In this document: piece after piece, positions 1-12,300 of the stretch | How the letters are laid out: each line of letters opens with the position of its first letter | Numbering within the stretch: position 1 is the first letter of the stretch | Origin: Trogon surrucura | Lineage: Eukaryota > Chordata > Aves > Trogoniformes > Trogonidae | Length of the DNA: 64,000 bases | Direction: 5' to 3' | Assembly (NCBI GenBank): GCA_020746105.1 | Contig: CM036617.1 | Span: forward strand, 175,860,412-175,924,411 | Notes under the pieces: model-generated | Seen by the model: only the letters and a program-made list of their open reading frames with translations | What the model was told of the DNA's origin: nothing | Database searches by the model: none | Translations under genes and position numbers: made by a program

Positions 1-1111
1 TATCACCTACCTTTAACATTATTCAAGGGTGGTCTCTTGGTATCTGGCTGATTTGGGCCCAGTCTTAGAAAGCATGAGCTGCTTTGCCTTATCTAACATT
101 ACTACCCAAACTAAACACTCTACAAACTATCATGAAAATCATCTTAAAGGAATTTGCTTTCAAATTGCTCTAGATAAATACTAGCACATAATACAAATAA
201 TGGTGTTGACTGATTGCAAATGCTACAAATCCTCGTCCTCTGGCTATAGTATAATTCTAATGCTTTTGCTTATGGCTAAAATAAAGTGTGTTTTAGAATA
301 TGAGCATTTTCCTTAATTGACACATTTTATTTTCCATATGTTCTGCAATAACCGTCAAAAGATGAGATTACTCTTTTCCTATGGGATTAATCATTATTAA
401 ATACTAAACCATAAGAATATAAAGTAACTTGTCAGACATTAAAAAGCTCTATAGGTTTAGCAGGCATTACCACAGAATGAGTGCGTAGGCCATCTTTAAT
501 GGCTACATATCGTTATAAATGTATTCAAATTTCTATACCAAATCTATGATTGATTCATTTTACAAATGTATTAAATTGACTGAAGTAGCTTACTCGGGAG
601 ATTGCCAGAAATTAGAAAGTTGACAGATGAGGTAAGAATTAACTTGTTCGCTGAATGTGCACAAATAAATATGAAGTTGTCATGGTCATAATATCCATTA
701 ACTTTAGTACATTGCGTAGTTAATCATGGAGCATTTCCAGGATTGTTCATTGTGTGGGCCCTGTCCATAGAAACAAAAAAGCCAGAACATCTCTTCTTTC
801 ATCTGCAGGTTTTCAAACCATGTCTGCATTTTGAGGGTGATCAGGTATTTCAGTGACGTGTATAACATAGTCTACCAGTAAACTTGTTATGGAAATTGTG
901 TTACTTATCTAAAGAGTACTGTTACATTTCCCAGGCTGCCAGTCATCCTTTCTTGGTTCAATACACTCTGCAAGTCAGATTTTTAGATGAGCTGAAGGCT
1001 CCATTTACAGCAGATGCTGAAATAAAAATATGTCACTTTCTTTCCAGGTCAAGAAAAAGGTACATTAACAGCAACTTATTTCATGGAAATACTTTAGACA
1101 ATGATTCTTTC

Positions 1112-1136
1112 AAAAAAAAAAAAAAAAAAAAAAAAA
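1112..1136 (+). repeat. poly(A) run, 25 bases
   Basis: An uninterrupted run of A follows CTTTC. I see no retrocopy or SINE body upstream, so it is reported as a simple repeat only. Confidence 0.9.
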
Positions 1137-1287
1137 GATTATGTGGTGGAAAATACAGAATTGTAGCTACAGAAAAATAATATTAGCAACTTTGATGGAT
1201 GAATGAAAAAGAGGAATAATGCTAGCACCACAGAGGCAGACCACAAACAGCTTGAACTCAGAGGGAGCAGGAGCAGCCAAGAGAATT

Positions 1288-1333
1288 AGCCACCTATATG
1301 GTGGCTCTACATATATTCACCTATATGGTGAAT
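1288..1333. repeat. Two adjacent matched hairpins with identical loops
   Basis: Two perfect 7-bp inverted repeats sit 27 bases apart. The first is AGCCACC (1288-1294) with GGTGGCT (1300-1306). The second is ATTCACC (1315-1321) with GGTGAAT (1327-1333). Both enclose the same 5-base loop TATAT, and they share the core CACCTATATGGTG. Outside the core the arms differ but still pair. This is seen directly; a function is not known. Confidence 0.75.
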
Positions 1334-2796
1334 GCTGGCAGAGAACATGGAAAGAGGGTTCCACAGTATTCAGAACACAAGAATTGAAAGACTCTGGACA
1401 TTCAAAGGGCATGCAACAGAGTGAGAAAAATAAAAGCATATTTTGTTAGAATAGTTTTTCTCTAGATTTGATTAACTACCTATAACACTAATAAAATGTA
1501 ATTGTAATCAACAGCACATGCTTTAGGTTTAGTATTTAACGTTTGCTTCTCAGAAGTTAACCCAGACAAGACGAAATTTAGAGTCAAAGAACTCATAAAC
1601 TCCAGGGGGGTTTGCAATTCCCCATGTAAGTATCTGGGTCATGGGTTGTCAGGCAAGTTGCCTCCAAGGATGTGCCTTCTGTCCCTCACAAAGGGCTGTA
1701 GATGCAGCAAAACTTGGTTTGAGAGCACTCACATCTGCCTCAAGGGTGTCCAGACAGGGAGAACTTGGCTACGGTTCTCACAAGGTTTGTCATCAGGTAC
1801 CTTAACACATTGCACTCAGGGGAAAAAAAAAACCAAAACAACAAAACACAAAAGGCAAAGGCTTAGTCTTATATTACAGTAAGACCACAGGATAGACACA
1901 AGATTAATACAGTGGGTGCCCTTTTAGATGTCATTAAATCAATTCTCCAGAAATCAATTCTCATTGAAATTACATTCATCTAGCCTTTTATTCATCCTGC
2001 TCTGAGCAATAATCCTATTTGCTGCTATTCTTCACGACCCTTGGGATAATAATGCTTCCTTTACTTGCTCTGCACATCTCTTGATAGTAATGAATTACCC
2101 TACACACGTGCACTTTTAAACCCAGGGTTAATAAGGCAATCACTTGTTTATTACAGAGAATCACATTTGTTCCTCTCTCTTGATGTTGTAATGTGGCATA
2201 TTTCAACAGAGAAATTTTCTTTTCTGGGAGTACGTGGAATTTCAGTATGTTCAAATGTTCTGAATCACGTATATTGCATGGATTTCTACATTTTGTTTCA
2301 ACAAGACCACAGGGAAGGGGCCAAGTCCCCAGATTTGGATAGCTATCTGGTGAAGATTTTACTTTTGGGGTTAGCAAATAGAAAACCTCATTGAGAGAGA
2401 AAGAGAGAAAACACAGGTCAGTATTTTATTGGACATAATAGATAATCTCTCTGTACTGATGGTTTATGGATGTGAGACACAAGTATTTACACTATACATC
2501 ATATGTATGTTGAGGGCAACAACACATAAACATTTGATATCCGTAATTTTTATGTTAAAACAGGTCTCCTGCCCTATGAATCTTAAAACTAAAGGAATTT
2601 CTGTTCTGGTTTCCAATTCTGTTAAATGAACTATTTTTTAATTATGATTCTTTAATAATGGTAACTCTTTCACAGACACCTAGCTTAAGTTATCAGCCTT
2701 ATACAACAGTTTCATAGAACAGTGATCATTAATGCAACGTTATTTTCTTCAGAGGAACTCGAGGAATAGGAACAGAGAATCAGTCACTTTTAGTCT

Positions 2797-3039
2797 GTGA
2801 AAGTCGGTCCCTCTATTCCTTCAATTATGAGGAAAAACAGTGGAAGGTTTGACAAAGTGCAGCAGATTAATACTTGGCTAAAGGGGTGGTGCCAGCAGTC
2901 TAGCTTTGGATTTTTTAACCATGGGGAGATCTACAGGGCACCTGGTCTACTGAAACAAGCTGGGGTTCAAATGACACAAAGGGAAAAAAGGATCCTTGGT
3001 CACGAGCTGGCGGGACTCATAGAGCGTTCTTTAAACTAG
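2797..3039 (+). pseudogene. CR1 ORF1, C-terminal remnant (SGNH/esterase-like)
   Basis: About 80 codons remain open up to a TAG at 3037-3039. The frame is closed by another TAG at 2791-2793 and has no proper ATG at its head, so this is the tail of a 5'-truncated ORF1 rather than a small gene. The peptide has a segment around INTWLKGWCQQSSFGFFNHG followed by GVQMTQREKRILG, which resembles the last part of the SGNH-hydrolase (esterase) domain found in ORF1 of many CR1-like elements. In that family the last block normally carries an Asp and a His (DxxH). Here the corresponding stretch reads AGVQ, so both catalytic residues appear lost. The family assignment is from pattern memory and moderately sure. 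Confidence 0.65.
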
Positions 3040-3041
3040 AT

Positions 3042-5927
3042 ATGAAGGGGGATGGGGTTATAGCTGGGATTGCGGCGGGGCAGTGCTCTAGAAATTATGA
3101 GGACCGGGTGGCCTTCCATCCCCCTAGGGTGAGATCAGTGTGCTCAGCTTGCTCCCTGAAATGCTTATACACCAATGCACGCAGCATGGGGAATAAGCAG
3201 GAGGAGCTGGAAACCTGGGTTTGGGCAGGAGATTATGATCTGGTGGCAATTGCAGAGACATGGTGGGACAGCTCACGTGACTGGAATGTGGTCATGGGTG
3301 GCTATGTCCTTTTCAGGAAAGATAGGCCAGCCAGGCGAGGTGGTGGAGTCGCTCTTTACGTGAAAGAGCAACTACAATGTCTTGAATACCATCCAGGCAT
3401 GGATGAGGAGCAAGTTGAGAGTGTATGGGTCAGAATTAAGGGGCAGGCTGGCAGGAGAGATACTGTTGTGGGTGTCTATTACAGGCCACCAGATCAGGGT
3501 GAGGAAGTTGATGAGGCCTTCTACAGGCAGCTGAGAGCGGTCTCACAATCACAGGCCCTGGTTGTCGTGGGGGATTTTAACTTCCCTGATATTTGCTGGA
3601 AGGACAACTCAGCCAGCCAGCCACAGTCCAGGAGGTTCCTCCAGTGCATCGATGATAATTTTCTGATGCAAATGGTGGAGGAGCCGACTAGGAGAGGAGC
3701 ACTGCTGGACCTCATCCTCGCTAACAAGGAGGATCTGGTTGAAGCAGTAAAGGTTGAGGGCTGCCTTGGCTGCAGTGACCATGAAATGGTGGAGTTCAGG
3801 ATCTCATGTAGCAGAAACAAAATAGCAAGCAGAATTGCAAGCCTGGACTATGCCAAGACAAACTTTGGATTTTTCAAACAATTACTCGAGAAAATCCCAT
3901 GGGCAAGGCTGTTTGAAGGTAAAGGGGCCCAAGATAGTTGGTTAGCGTTCAGGGACTGCTTCTACCGTGCTCAAGATCAGAGCATCCCGACACGTAGGAA
4001 GTCAAGGAAGGGAGCCAGGAGACCTGCGTGGCTAAACAGGGATCTGCTGGGTAAGCTCAAGGGCAAGAGGAGAATTTACAGATCTTGGAAGGCAGGGCTG
4101 GCCACTTGGGAAGAATATAAGGCTGTTGTCCGAGGGTGTAGGGAGGCAACTAGGAAAGCAAAGGCCTCCCTAGAATTGAACCTGGTGAGAGGGGTCAAGG
4201 ACAACAGGAAGAGCTTTTTCAAATACTTGGCAGATAAAACTAACACCAGAGGCAATGTAGGCCCACTGATGAATGAGGTGGGTGCCTTGGTGACAGAAGA
4301 TACAGAGAAGGAAGAGTTACTGAATGCCTTCTTTGCCTCTGTCTACTCTGCTGGAGGCTGTCCTGAGGAGCCCCGTTCCCCTGAGGCCCCAGAGGAAGTC
4401 AGGGCAGTGGAGGAGTTTGCTTTAGTCGATGAGGACGGGGTTAGGGACCAATTAAGCAATCTGGACATCCATAAATCCATGGGTCCAGATGGGATGCATC
4501 CACGGGTGCTGAGGGAGCTGGCTGATGTCATTGCTAGACCACTCTCCATCATCTTTGCCAAGTCTTGGGAGACGGGAGAGGTGCCTGAGGACTGGAGGGA
4601 AGCAAATGTCACTCCAGTCTTCAAAAACGGCAAGAAGGAGGACCCGGGTAACTATAGACCAGTCAGCCTCACCTCCATCCCTGGGAAAGTGATGGAACGA
4701 CTTATCCTTGGTGCCATCTCAAGGCATATCAGGGATAAGAGGGTCATTAGAGACAGTTAACATGGCTTCACCAAAGGGAAGTCGTGCTTGACTAAACTCA
4801 TAGCCTTTTATGAGGATATAACAAGGTGGATAGATGATGGCAGAGTGGTGGATGTGGTCTACCTTGACTTCAGTAAAGCTTTTGACACAGTCTCCCACAG
4901 CATCCTTGCTGCTAAACTGAGGAAGTGTGGTCTAGACTCTCGGGTAGTGAGGTGGACTGTGAACTGGCTGAGGGGAAGAAGCCAAAGAGTTGTGGTCAAT
5001 GGGGTGGAGTCTGGTTGGAGGCCTGTATCCAGTGGAGTCCCTCAAGGGTCGGTACTGGGACCAGTATTATTCAATATATTCATCGATGACTTGGATGAGG
5101 GACTAGAGAGTACTATCAGCAAGTTTGCTGATGACACCAAGCTGGGAGGAGTAGCTGACACACCAGAAGGCTGTGCTGCCATCCAGTGAGACCTGGACAG
5201 GCTGGAACGTTGGGCAGGGAAAAATTTAATGAAATATAACAAGGGTAAATGTAGAGTCTTGCATCTGGGTAGGAACAACCCCAGGTTCCAGTATAAGTTG
5301 AGGAATGACTTATTAGAGAGTAGTGTAGGGGAAAGGGACCTGGGAGTCTTGGTGGACAGCAGGATGACCACGAGCCAGCAGTGTGCCCTTGTGGCCAGGA
5401 AGGCCAATGGCATCCTGGGGTGTATTAGAAGGGGGGTGGTTAGTAGGTCGAGAGAGGTTCTCCTTCCCCTCTACTCTGCCCTGGTGAGACCCCATCTGGA
5501 ATACTGTGTCCAGTTCTGGGCCCCTCAGTTCAAGAAGGACAGGGAACTGCTGGAGAGAGTCCAGCACAGGGCAACTAGGATGATTAAGGGAGTGGAGCAT
5601 CTCCCTTATGAGAAAAGACTGAAGGAGCTGGGGCTCTTTAGTTTGGAGAAGAGGAGGCTGAGGGGTGACCTCATTAATGTTTACAAATATATCAAGGGGG
5701 AGTGTCACAAGGATGGAGCCAGGCTCTTCTCGGTGACAACCACTGATAGGACAAGGGGTAATGGGCTGAAACTGGAACATAAGAGGTTCCGCTTAAACTC
5801 GAGAAGAAACTTCTTCTCAGTGAGGGTGACGGAACACTGGAACAGGTTGCCCAGAGAGGTTGTGGAGTCTCCTTCTCTGGAGACATTCAAGACCTGCCTG
5901 GACATGTTCCTGTGTGGCATAGTCTAG
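3042..5927 (+). pseudogene. CR1 ORF2 (endonuclease-reverse transcriptase), two nonsense codons
   Basis: One reading frame of 962 codons runs from ATG 3042 to TAG 5925-5927, broken only by TAA at codon 573 (4758-4760) and TGA at codon 716 (5187-5189); there is no frameshift. Residues about 41-255 form an APE-type endonuclease with N45 (YTNARSMGNKQ), E72 (AETWW), GDFN at 177-180 and SDH at 245-247. The reverse transcriptase follows, with NYRPVSL near 545, DFSKAFD at 609-615, [10 protein letters not shown] near 665-674 and the catalytic FADD at 695-698. The C-terminal part ends in the region shared by the shorter CR1 copies. In its source element the protein nicks target DNA and copies its own RNA there. 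Both stops can be explained by single C-to-T changes (CAA to TAA, and CGA to TGA at a CpG), which is inference. This copy cannot make the full protein. Confidence 0.93.
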
Positions 5928-6110
5928 GCGTTCCTGCTCCGGCAGGGGGATTGGACTTGATGATCTTTCGAGGTCCCTTCCAATCCCTAACATTCTATGA
6001 TTCTATGATTCTATGATTCTCTCCACTTAAGCCAATTTCTAACATACAGCACACAGTAGTGATACTTATCTTTAGTAAATGTCTTTTGCTGATGTGTTAG
6101 CTCAGTTCGC

Positions 6111-6303
6111 AGAATGACAGAATGTTAGGGATTGGAAGGGACCTCGAAAGATCATCAAGTCCAATCCCCCTGCCAGAGCAGGAACGCCTAGATAATGCTA
6201 CACAGGAACGTGTCCAGGCAGGTCTTGAATGTCTCCAGAGAAGGAGACTCCACAACCTCTCTGGGCAGTCGGTTCCAGTGTTCCGTCACCCTCACTGAGA
6301 AGT
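6111..6303 (-). mobile_element. CR1 3' fragment, inverted relative to its neighbour
   Basis: Read on the minus strand this is the last part of ORF2 (from the segment [19 protein letters not shown]), the 3' UTR, and a short decayed octamer tail at 6111-6125. Compared by eye with 5817-5994 it has 8 differences in about 180 bases, so it belongs to the same subfamily. It is strongly 5'-truncated. Its 3' end faces the 3' end of the long CR1 with roughly 90 bases between them. Confidence 0.93.
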
Positions 6304-9300
6304 TGGACACTGAATTTGCTATACAGAAACAGATCCCGTAGTCCCTAATCTCTGTTCTGAAATGCAGAAAAATGTGCAAAGTGTTCCTTATCTCATTTAC
6401 CCATATCACAGGGAAATCCTTACTCAGAAGTTTTCTTCCTCTTTACTGTCTTGTGTTGAACAATAGAGAATTCATTCCTTATTCATAACTATAAAGCACT
6501 TTATGCATACTTATAAATAAAGAAATATTACCCATGTATTTACTGATTTAAGCAGTATATGTAACAGCAAACATATTTCTATCCGAGCAAAAATATTGTC
6601 TTATTTAAAATTTATCTATATATTTAAACATGCATAAAAAATGCGTAGACTCCCTAGTCTTGAATTTTGCAAGTCTGCACAGTGTTTTAAGGGAAACGTT
6701 AAGCAATTAGACAGTGGAAATAAAATATTTGACCTAAAACCATTATGTTCCTCTGACTCATTCAGAGGTGAAAATTAAGTCTTTTTTAAAATTACAGGAG
6801 GGTGCTTGCACATGTCTATAAAGTATTTAGCAAAATATTATATTTTCCTGTATTTCAGTGATTAAAAGAGATTTTATTAGAAAGCTAATAATTTTATCAT
6901 TAGTAGATTCATAACCACCATTTCTTCCTACTTTTTTTCTGGAAGACACCATAAAATAATTGAAAAGACCTGTCTACAGTGGGATTGTTTAAGCTATTAC
7001 TCAAGCAAAATATCACCTTAGCTGAAAATCCTGAAAAGAAAATGAACAGATACTTCAGAGTTTTTGACATGTGCATTAATTCTGTTCATTCAACAGAAAA
7101 TGTCATGGAAATTTAAGTCCAAATATACAAAATAGCCCAATTAATTTTGCCCTTGCATAATTTCCTCTTTTCACTGACTTTTATAAGGGGCCCAGTTAGG
7201 TTTAAAGGTCCATCTTTAAGACAGTACTTTTACAAATTATCTTGCAGTATCAGGGGTGACTTTCTGATAGGTTTTTCCCCATGTGTAGCAAATGGCACTT
7301 TTACTGTATTTTGTTGCCAATCAAAATATCCATTAGTGACAAAATAAGAAATTATTACTGTGCAGAAAGAGAGAGACATATTTTTTTACACCCGTGCTTA
7401 GTAGTTTTGGAAACACTTTTTTTTCTGTATGTAACAGTATCGTATTCATAGAGTTCATAATATTTGGTAAATGCAATAGCACAGGTCTCTAAGTCTATTC
7501 AAATAAAGGATGTTATTTACAAAATCTTCATGGAAAATATTTTCAACTAATTCCAGAATACAAAATTTCAACATGAAACTCTGTGTTAATGGTGAGAGCT
7601 CAGAGAATAATTTGTTCCATGTGCACCATAAGGGATCATAGCCCAGCCTTCTTTAGCACATCCTAAAAGAAATTTGTATACTACCCGAAGCATCCACCCG
7701 AAATCAGTAGAATTCAAGCCTAAAAAATCATTATAACTTTTGGTCAGAACTAAGTTTTTTTTCTCACAGCACAGCAGAACACAAACTCATTGAGACAACT
7801 TATTATAAACACAGTGAACCACCGATTCTTATATTTGTTTTATATAAATAAATTGCTATACTGTTACTATGTCTTTACTGCTGCTGGAAAACGAAGACTT
7901 CAGTCTGAAAGAGGCAGTTTTAATACACGATTGTCTGCAAGCATTCATCAATCATTGGAAATCTGAGCATAAAGAACACTGGAATAACTGTGAGTGAAAC
8001 ATCACCAGAAGCCAAACTCTGATCTTCTTCCTCAGTTTTCACTCAGTCTTCATTTAGGCAGGCTTCTCCCAGCAACACTTGAATTCAGAAATGAACCATT
8101 GCCTACTGCTCAGTGTGTGGCTCAATCTCTGGTCTCTGCAGGACAGTTCGATCTGAGTTACTTTCTACTTCACATTGGAGAGCAGTTGGTAGGACTTCCA
8201 AGCTTATGAGCCCTGGATTTTTTTCAGGTTTTCTGTATTAAATAATGCTACACTTTCTCAAGAGTGCTACACATTTTAGTTTGAGAGTTATCATGTTTTC
8301 AGCAAATACGCTGTCCCCATTCATTTACGGTGAAAATGGCCAAGGTGCATAAGTGACCTTCAACTCCACTACAACCTCAATTCCATGAAGCAGATGGACA
8401 AATCTCAGTACTTCCCACTGTTTATATCACAGGACTTGATCCTATAGGTCTGCTGCCAGAACCAGAGACGTCTGCTAATACGAGCAGATCCAAGAGCTGA
8501 TCGGAGATGTCACCAAGTATGTGGCATAGGATTGTTCCTGGCAAGCGCAGGGTCTGTTTGTATGGAGTTTCAACTTATCAACAGGCCAGACTTCTGCAAA
8601 AACACAGACAAACACAAGATTACAAAAAAAAAAAAAAAAAGGTGAATTCTTTTCCAAATCAACAGAGATGGGTATATGTCTCCAAGGATACTTCAATTGA
8701 CCTATCCAAGCAAAACGTGGGACGCTTACATGGAAATATCTGCTGATTGCTGGCTGCTGACTGCAGACTGATGTCTGCGAATGTCCCTGACTTGAGCTGA
8801 TGCCTGAATGAAGATCCTTTTCAGCTCATCTTGTTGGTTGTTCTCAGGTGGATTTCTTTACTGGAACCATTCCAACATACAGAAATAATTTCAGATGTAC
8901 TGCAAGAAGGATTTGAGTCTCAAATTCGTGTCCTACATTCAAAGCTCTGAGATACAGACTCAATCCCTTTGGACTAAACTATGTAATTATTTTTGAAGTT
9001 CTAAAAAAGAATGCCAACAGAAAAAGTTGAGGGACTTTCACATTCAAAAATAAAAAAGACTTTGGTGATTTACCAGTGTAGGACTGTAGAAAATAGATGT
9101 AAATAGAGAATAACAGGCTTTTGAACCAGAATTACCTGCAGGAAAACACAAATATCTCTTTTATTGATTATTATGATGTGGCTTACTTTTCTGCATACTG
9201 TTTCTCCTGTGTTTTGGCATAACTTCCATGCTTTTTCTCCTCTAGTCTTATTTCATCTAGTTCACTTTTTTCCTTGAACACCTTGTTCTTTTGAATTTCT

Positions 9301-12300
9301 CCATTGTACACCTTATGCCTCCTGTGAGGTGATGAAGAGGATCTCATTTAAGACACGGGCTCCCATTAGACAGAAGAAACTTGAAATAATAGCAGAATAT
9401 TCATGCTCTCCGCAGTTAGCCTAACTCTCTGACAATGGTGCATAAGCCATTAATAACTGTAAAATGTTTGTATCCTTGGTTCCTTCTGACTTCAGTGAGG
9501 CGTGCAGGAACTCAGTCCTGTTCCAGACAAGGTATTGAATTCCTGTTTCTTCAGAAACTACTCAATTTCTTCAGTCACCTTTAAGGCATTCGGAAAGCAA
9601 CACACATTTTAAAGGTCAAAGATGGAACAGATCTAACCACTAGGGCACGGTAGTTCTGGCACAATGATGGATGCAAACAAAGTTTTTGTAGCTTCATCAT
9701 AGCTTTTTTGTAAGAAAATCGACCAGGTAACAAAATATTATTATTTTATCTTTCTTGTACTAGAAATACATCCAATGCAAAAAACAGCTAAAAGCCCAAG
9801 CTACAGTGTAATTTTTTTTCCTAATCTTTATTTCCCTCTGTTATTGCTCTCACTACTCAACAGGTCAGTTACAGTTCTGACCTCACTGAACCAGATGCAA
9901 GATTGTTGAAATCTATAAAGCACCACTTGGCTCAATTTCTGTCAAAACTGCTAAGTGACATTTGTCCAAGTTGTAAAAGAGATTATTCATAACAAATGTA
10001 TTGATCTGTTCATAACCATCACAGCTGAAAGACTGCTCCATAAAAGGAACCTTCACTGTGTGCAGATTTATAACCCCACAGTAATGAGATGTTTGAACTG
10101 CATGAGGACAGCCAATGTTTTTTTGAGAACTCTTTATTTGAAGCTACTGTACTTTAATGTGGTATCCAGAATGAAATGAAATGGTTTCATTTTATTTGTC
10201 TTACTTAAAACTTTCCACTTATCTGTGCAACTGAGAGATTGAAATCATGGATTTCCTTACACATCCCACAAAGCAAAGCCACTAGTATTGCCAACATCTT
10301 CTCTCTTTAGCTGAAATAGCATATATATCACATCTGTATATTAGAAAGTCTATTTTCAGCTAAAGTATTTCAGCAAAATCTCATGCCAAGTTCAGTATCT
10401 TTATATATTTCTGTATATCTTGCACACTATTTTTTGGAATAGTGAGATGTTATTTTTAAAATGTTATGACATGTGTTTTGAAATCCAGACACAAGACAAG
10501 GTGGTCCAGTTAGAAAGTTTCCATTCACTCTATCATTTTTTCCACAGAAGAGGAACGACCACCTGAACAACGTGGGCAGCCTCGACAAAAAAAGGATCCC
10601 TTCATTTGCTGAGAGGGCACAGTTAAAGCCCCATATACCTCTGCCAAGCCCTATAAGGAGGATGGGGTGACCAGGAATCCTGCTGTATTAGCAGTTTCAT
10701 CTCCAACCCACAGCACTGTCAGCAGCATTTGGGGCAAGGTCTCAAAAGCAGATCAGGTCCCCGTGGTTTATGAGGTTAAGCTACAAGCTATAAATCCTTG
10801 TACGATCCTTGGACTGACGCTAAAGAGTAAGAATCTGTTCTGTGCCAGCAGAAATAGTGCCTGGAGATGGAGGATGGAGGGGGGGAATGTATTTAGAGGA
10901 GTGGATCTGGAAACATCTTTCACAACAGCAGCAAACCCCCGTGTGCCCTGATCACCACAGACATTTTAGAGATGTGTGAGCATTTGGGGCTTAGCTGTTT
11001 AAATCTTTATCCCTGATAACTGAGGTTTCAGTACATTACAGGCCTGAATAGCTTCTCCTCTGTTTGATTTTGGGATGCCAGACACAATCTGTACTAAATA
11101 TAATACATATTGAATTTGGCCCAGTGTATTTTAGATTTAAGCACTTCTAAGAAGAGAAATCACAGACTGCCAAAAGAGGACTTTGCATCCAGTTGCAACG
11201 AGAGAGTGAACGGGTTTTTTTTTTAATCGTACCTAATCTGGCAACCTAACAGCTAAAACTCTGCTTCAAACTAAACTATGATTTATATAAAGAAAAGATC
11301 GTTAATCATGTCTGATATGGGAAACATCCACAGCTGTTCCATTGAGAATGAATGAAGGACAGAAGGAAAAAAGGAAGAGAGGGAGATGGCATTCAGTGGG
11401 GAATTCTTACAGTGTACTCCTTCCTTCTACTTCTCCTTTCTATGTTTCCCAGCTTAACGTTTCCAGAAATTGTTCCTGACAACACAGGGTCGTGGACAAT
11501 TTCTTAGATGTCACTAGACTCAGATTCTGCTTTGTTTGTTGTAAAGGTTATTAATTTGAAGAGCTATGGACTAGCACTGCACACTGCAAACTAAATAATG
11601 TATATTTGGGGGGTTTCTGTGTCTCTTGTGAACTTTGCTTGTTGAAATGTTATGTTTTTCTCAAGATTTCTCTCCTGTCAGTACTTAGTGAACAAAACGA
11701 GGGAGGAACTGCCTCTGAGTTAAAAGGAAATCTTTAATGGGGCCATGATAGGTGATAACTGGATTTTGTGTATTTTACTTCAGCTATTCTAGCCAACATT
11801 CTTTCTTTGTACATTTAATGAAAAAAAAATAGAAAGCCAAATAAATTCAGAGAGAAGAATTAAGAAAAAAAATTACCAACAGTAATGATCCAAGACAGCA
11901 ACCACTGAAAAAAAGAAATACATTTTCTTGTTAATCTCTTTCTTTTGTTTACTCTTCACTTTTCTTTTTCATTCTACTTTTCTTTATTTACCCCTTACTG
12001 GCTGACATTTTTGGGCTGACAAACAAGATCAGATCCATCCCCTCTCTTTCTCATTAGCTTTACTAAAGCAATTATCTGCAAAACTGAATAACTGTATCAC
12101 ATTCAAAAAGGGCTATTAAAGGCTAAATCACTACTTCACATGCACGGAGCTATCAAGAATTAGGTTTTCACATCCTGTGCTTAATCTACTCTTAGCCTCC
12201 AGTCTCTGAGATCCCTGAAAGAGCAAGAGCATGAAGGTTTTCCCACTGACGCCAGGATTTCCATGTAGCACCTCACCATTCTGCAGCTTCCGAGACAGCT

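Larger units (their letters stand above)
1..2796. other. AT-rich spacer, no gene recognised
   Basis: No exon, RNA gene or transposon could be supported here. It contains a run of 25 A at 1112-1136 and two matched hairpins at 1288-1333, listed separately. Part of it (about 1560-1820) is richer in G and C and may be an old repeat, but I do not recognise the family. Open frames of about 110-120 codons overlap on both strands at 2015-2394; they look like chance because neither resembles a known protein and they mirror each other. Confidence 0.6.
2797..6020 (+). mobile_element. CR1 LINE, 5'-truncated, near-complete ORF2
   Basis: This is the longest transposon in the window, a non-LTR retrotransposon of the CR1 clade. 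In order it holds the C-terminal end of ORF1 (2797-3039), all of ORF2 (3042-5927), a short 3' UTR, and a tail of repeated ATTCTATG-type units ending at about 6020. The 3' UTR contains TTGGAC near 5950 and GTCCCTTCCAA downstream, which can pair as the stem-loop expected at CR1 3' ends, where the element's reverse transcriptase recognises its RNA. The left end lies near 2790-2800 inside ORF1, as expected from incomplete reverse transcription. I see no target-site duplication, which is usual for CR1. It is less decayed than most other CR1 pieces here. Confidence 0.95.

Noticed and set aside
2015-2394. Overlapping open frames of 120 (minus) and 109 (plus) codons
   Set aside because: Both strands are open over the same bases, and neither peptide resembles a protein or has a recognisable motif; most likely chance.
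3521-5886. Several minus-strand frames of 64-155 codons
   Set aside because: They are antisense shadows of the CR1 ORF2.
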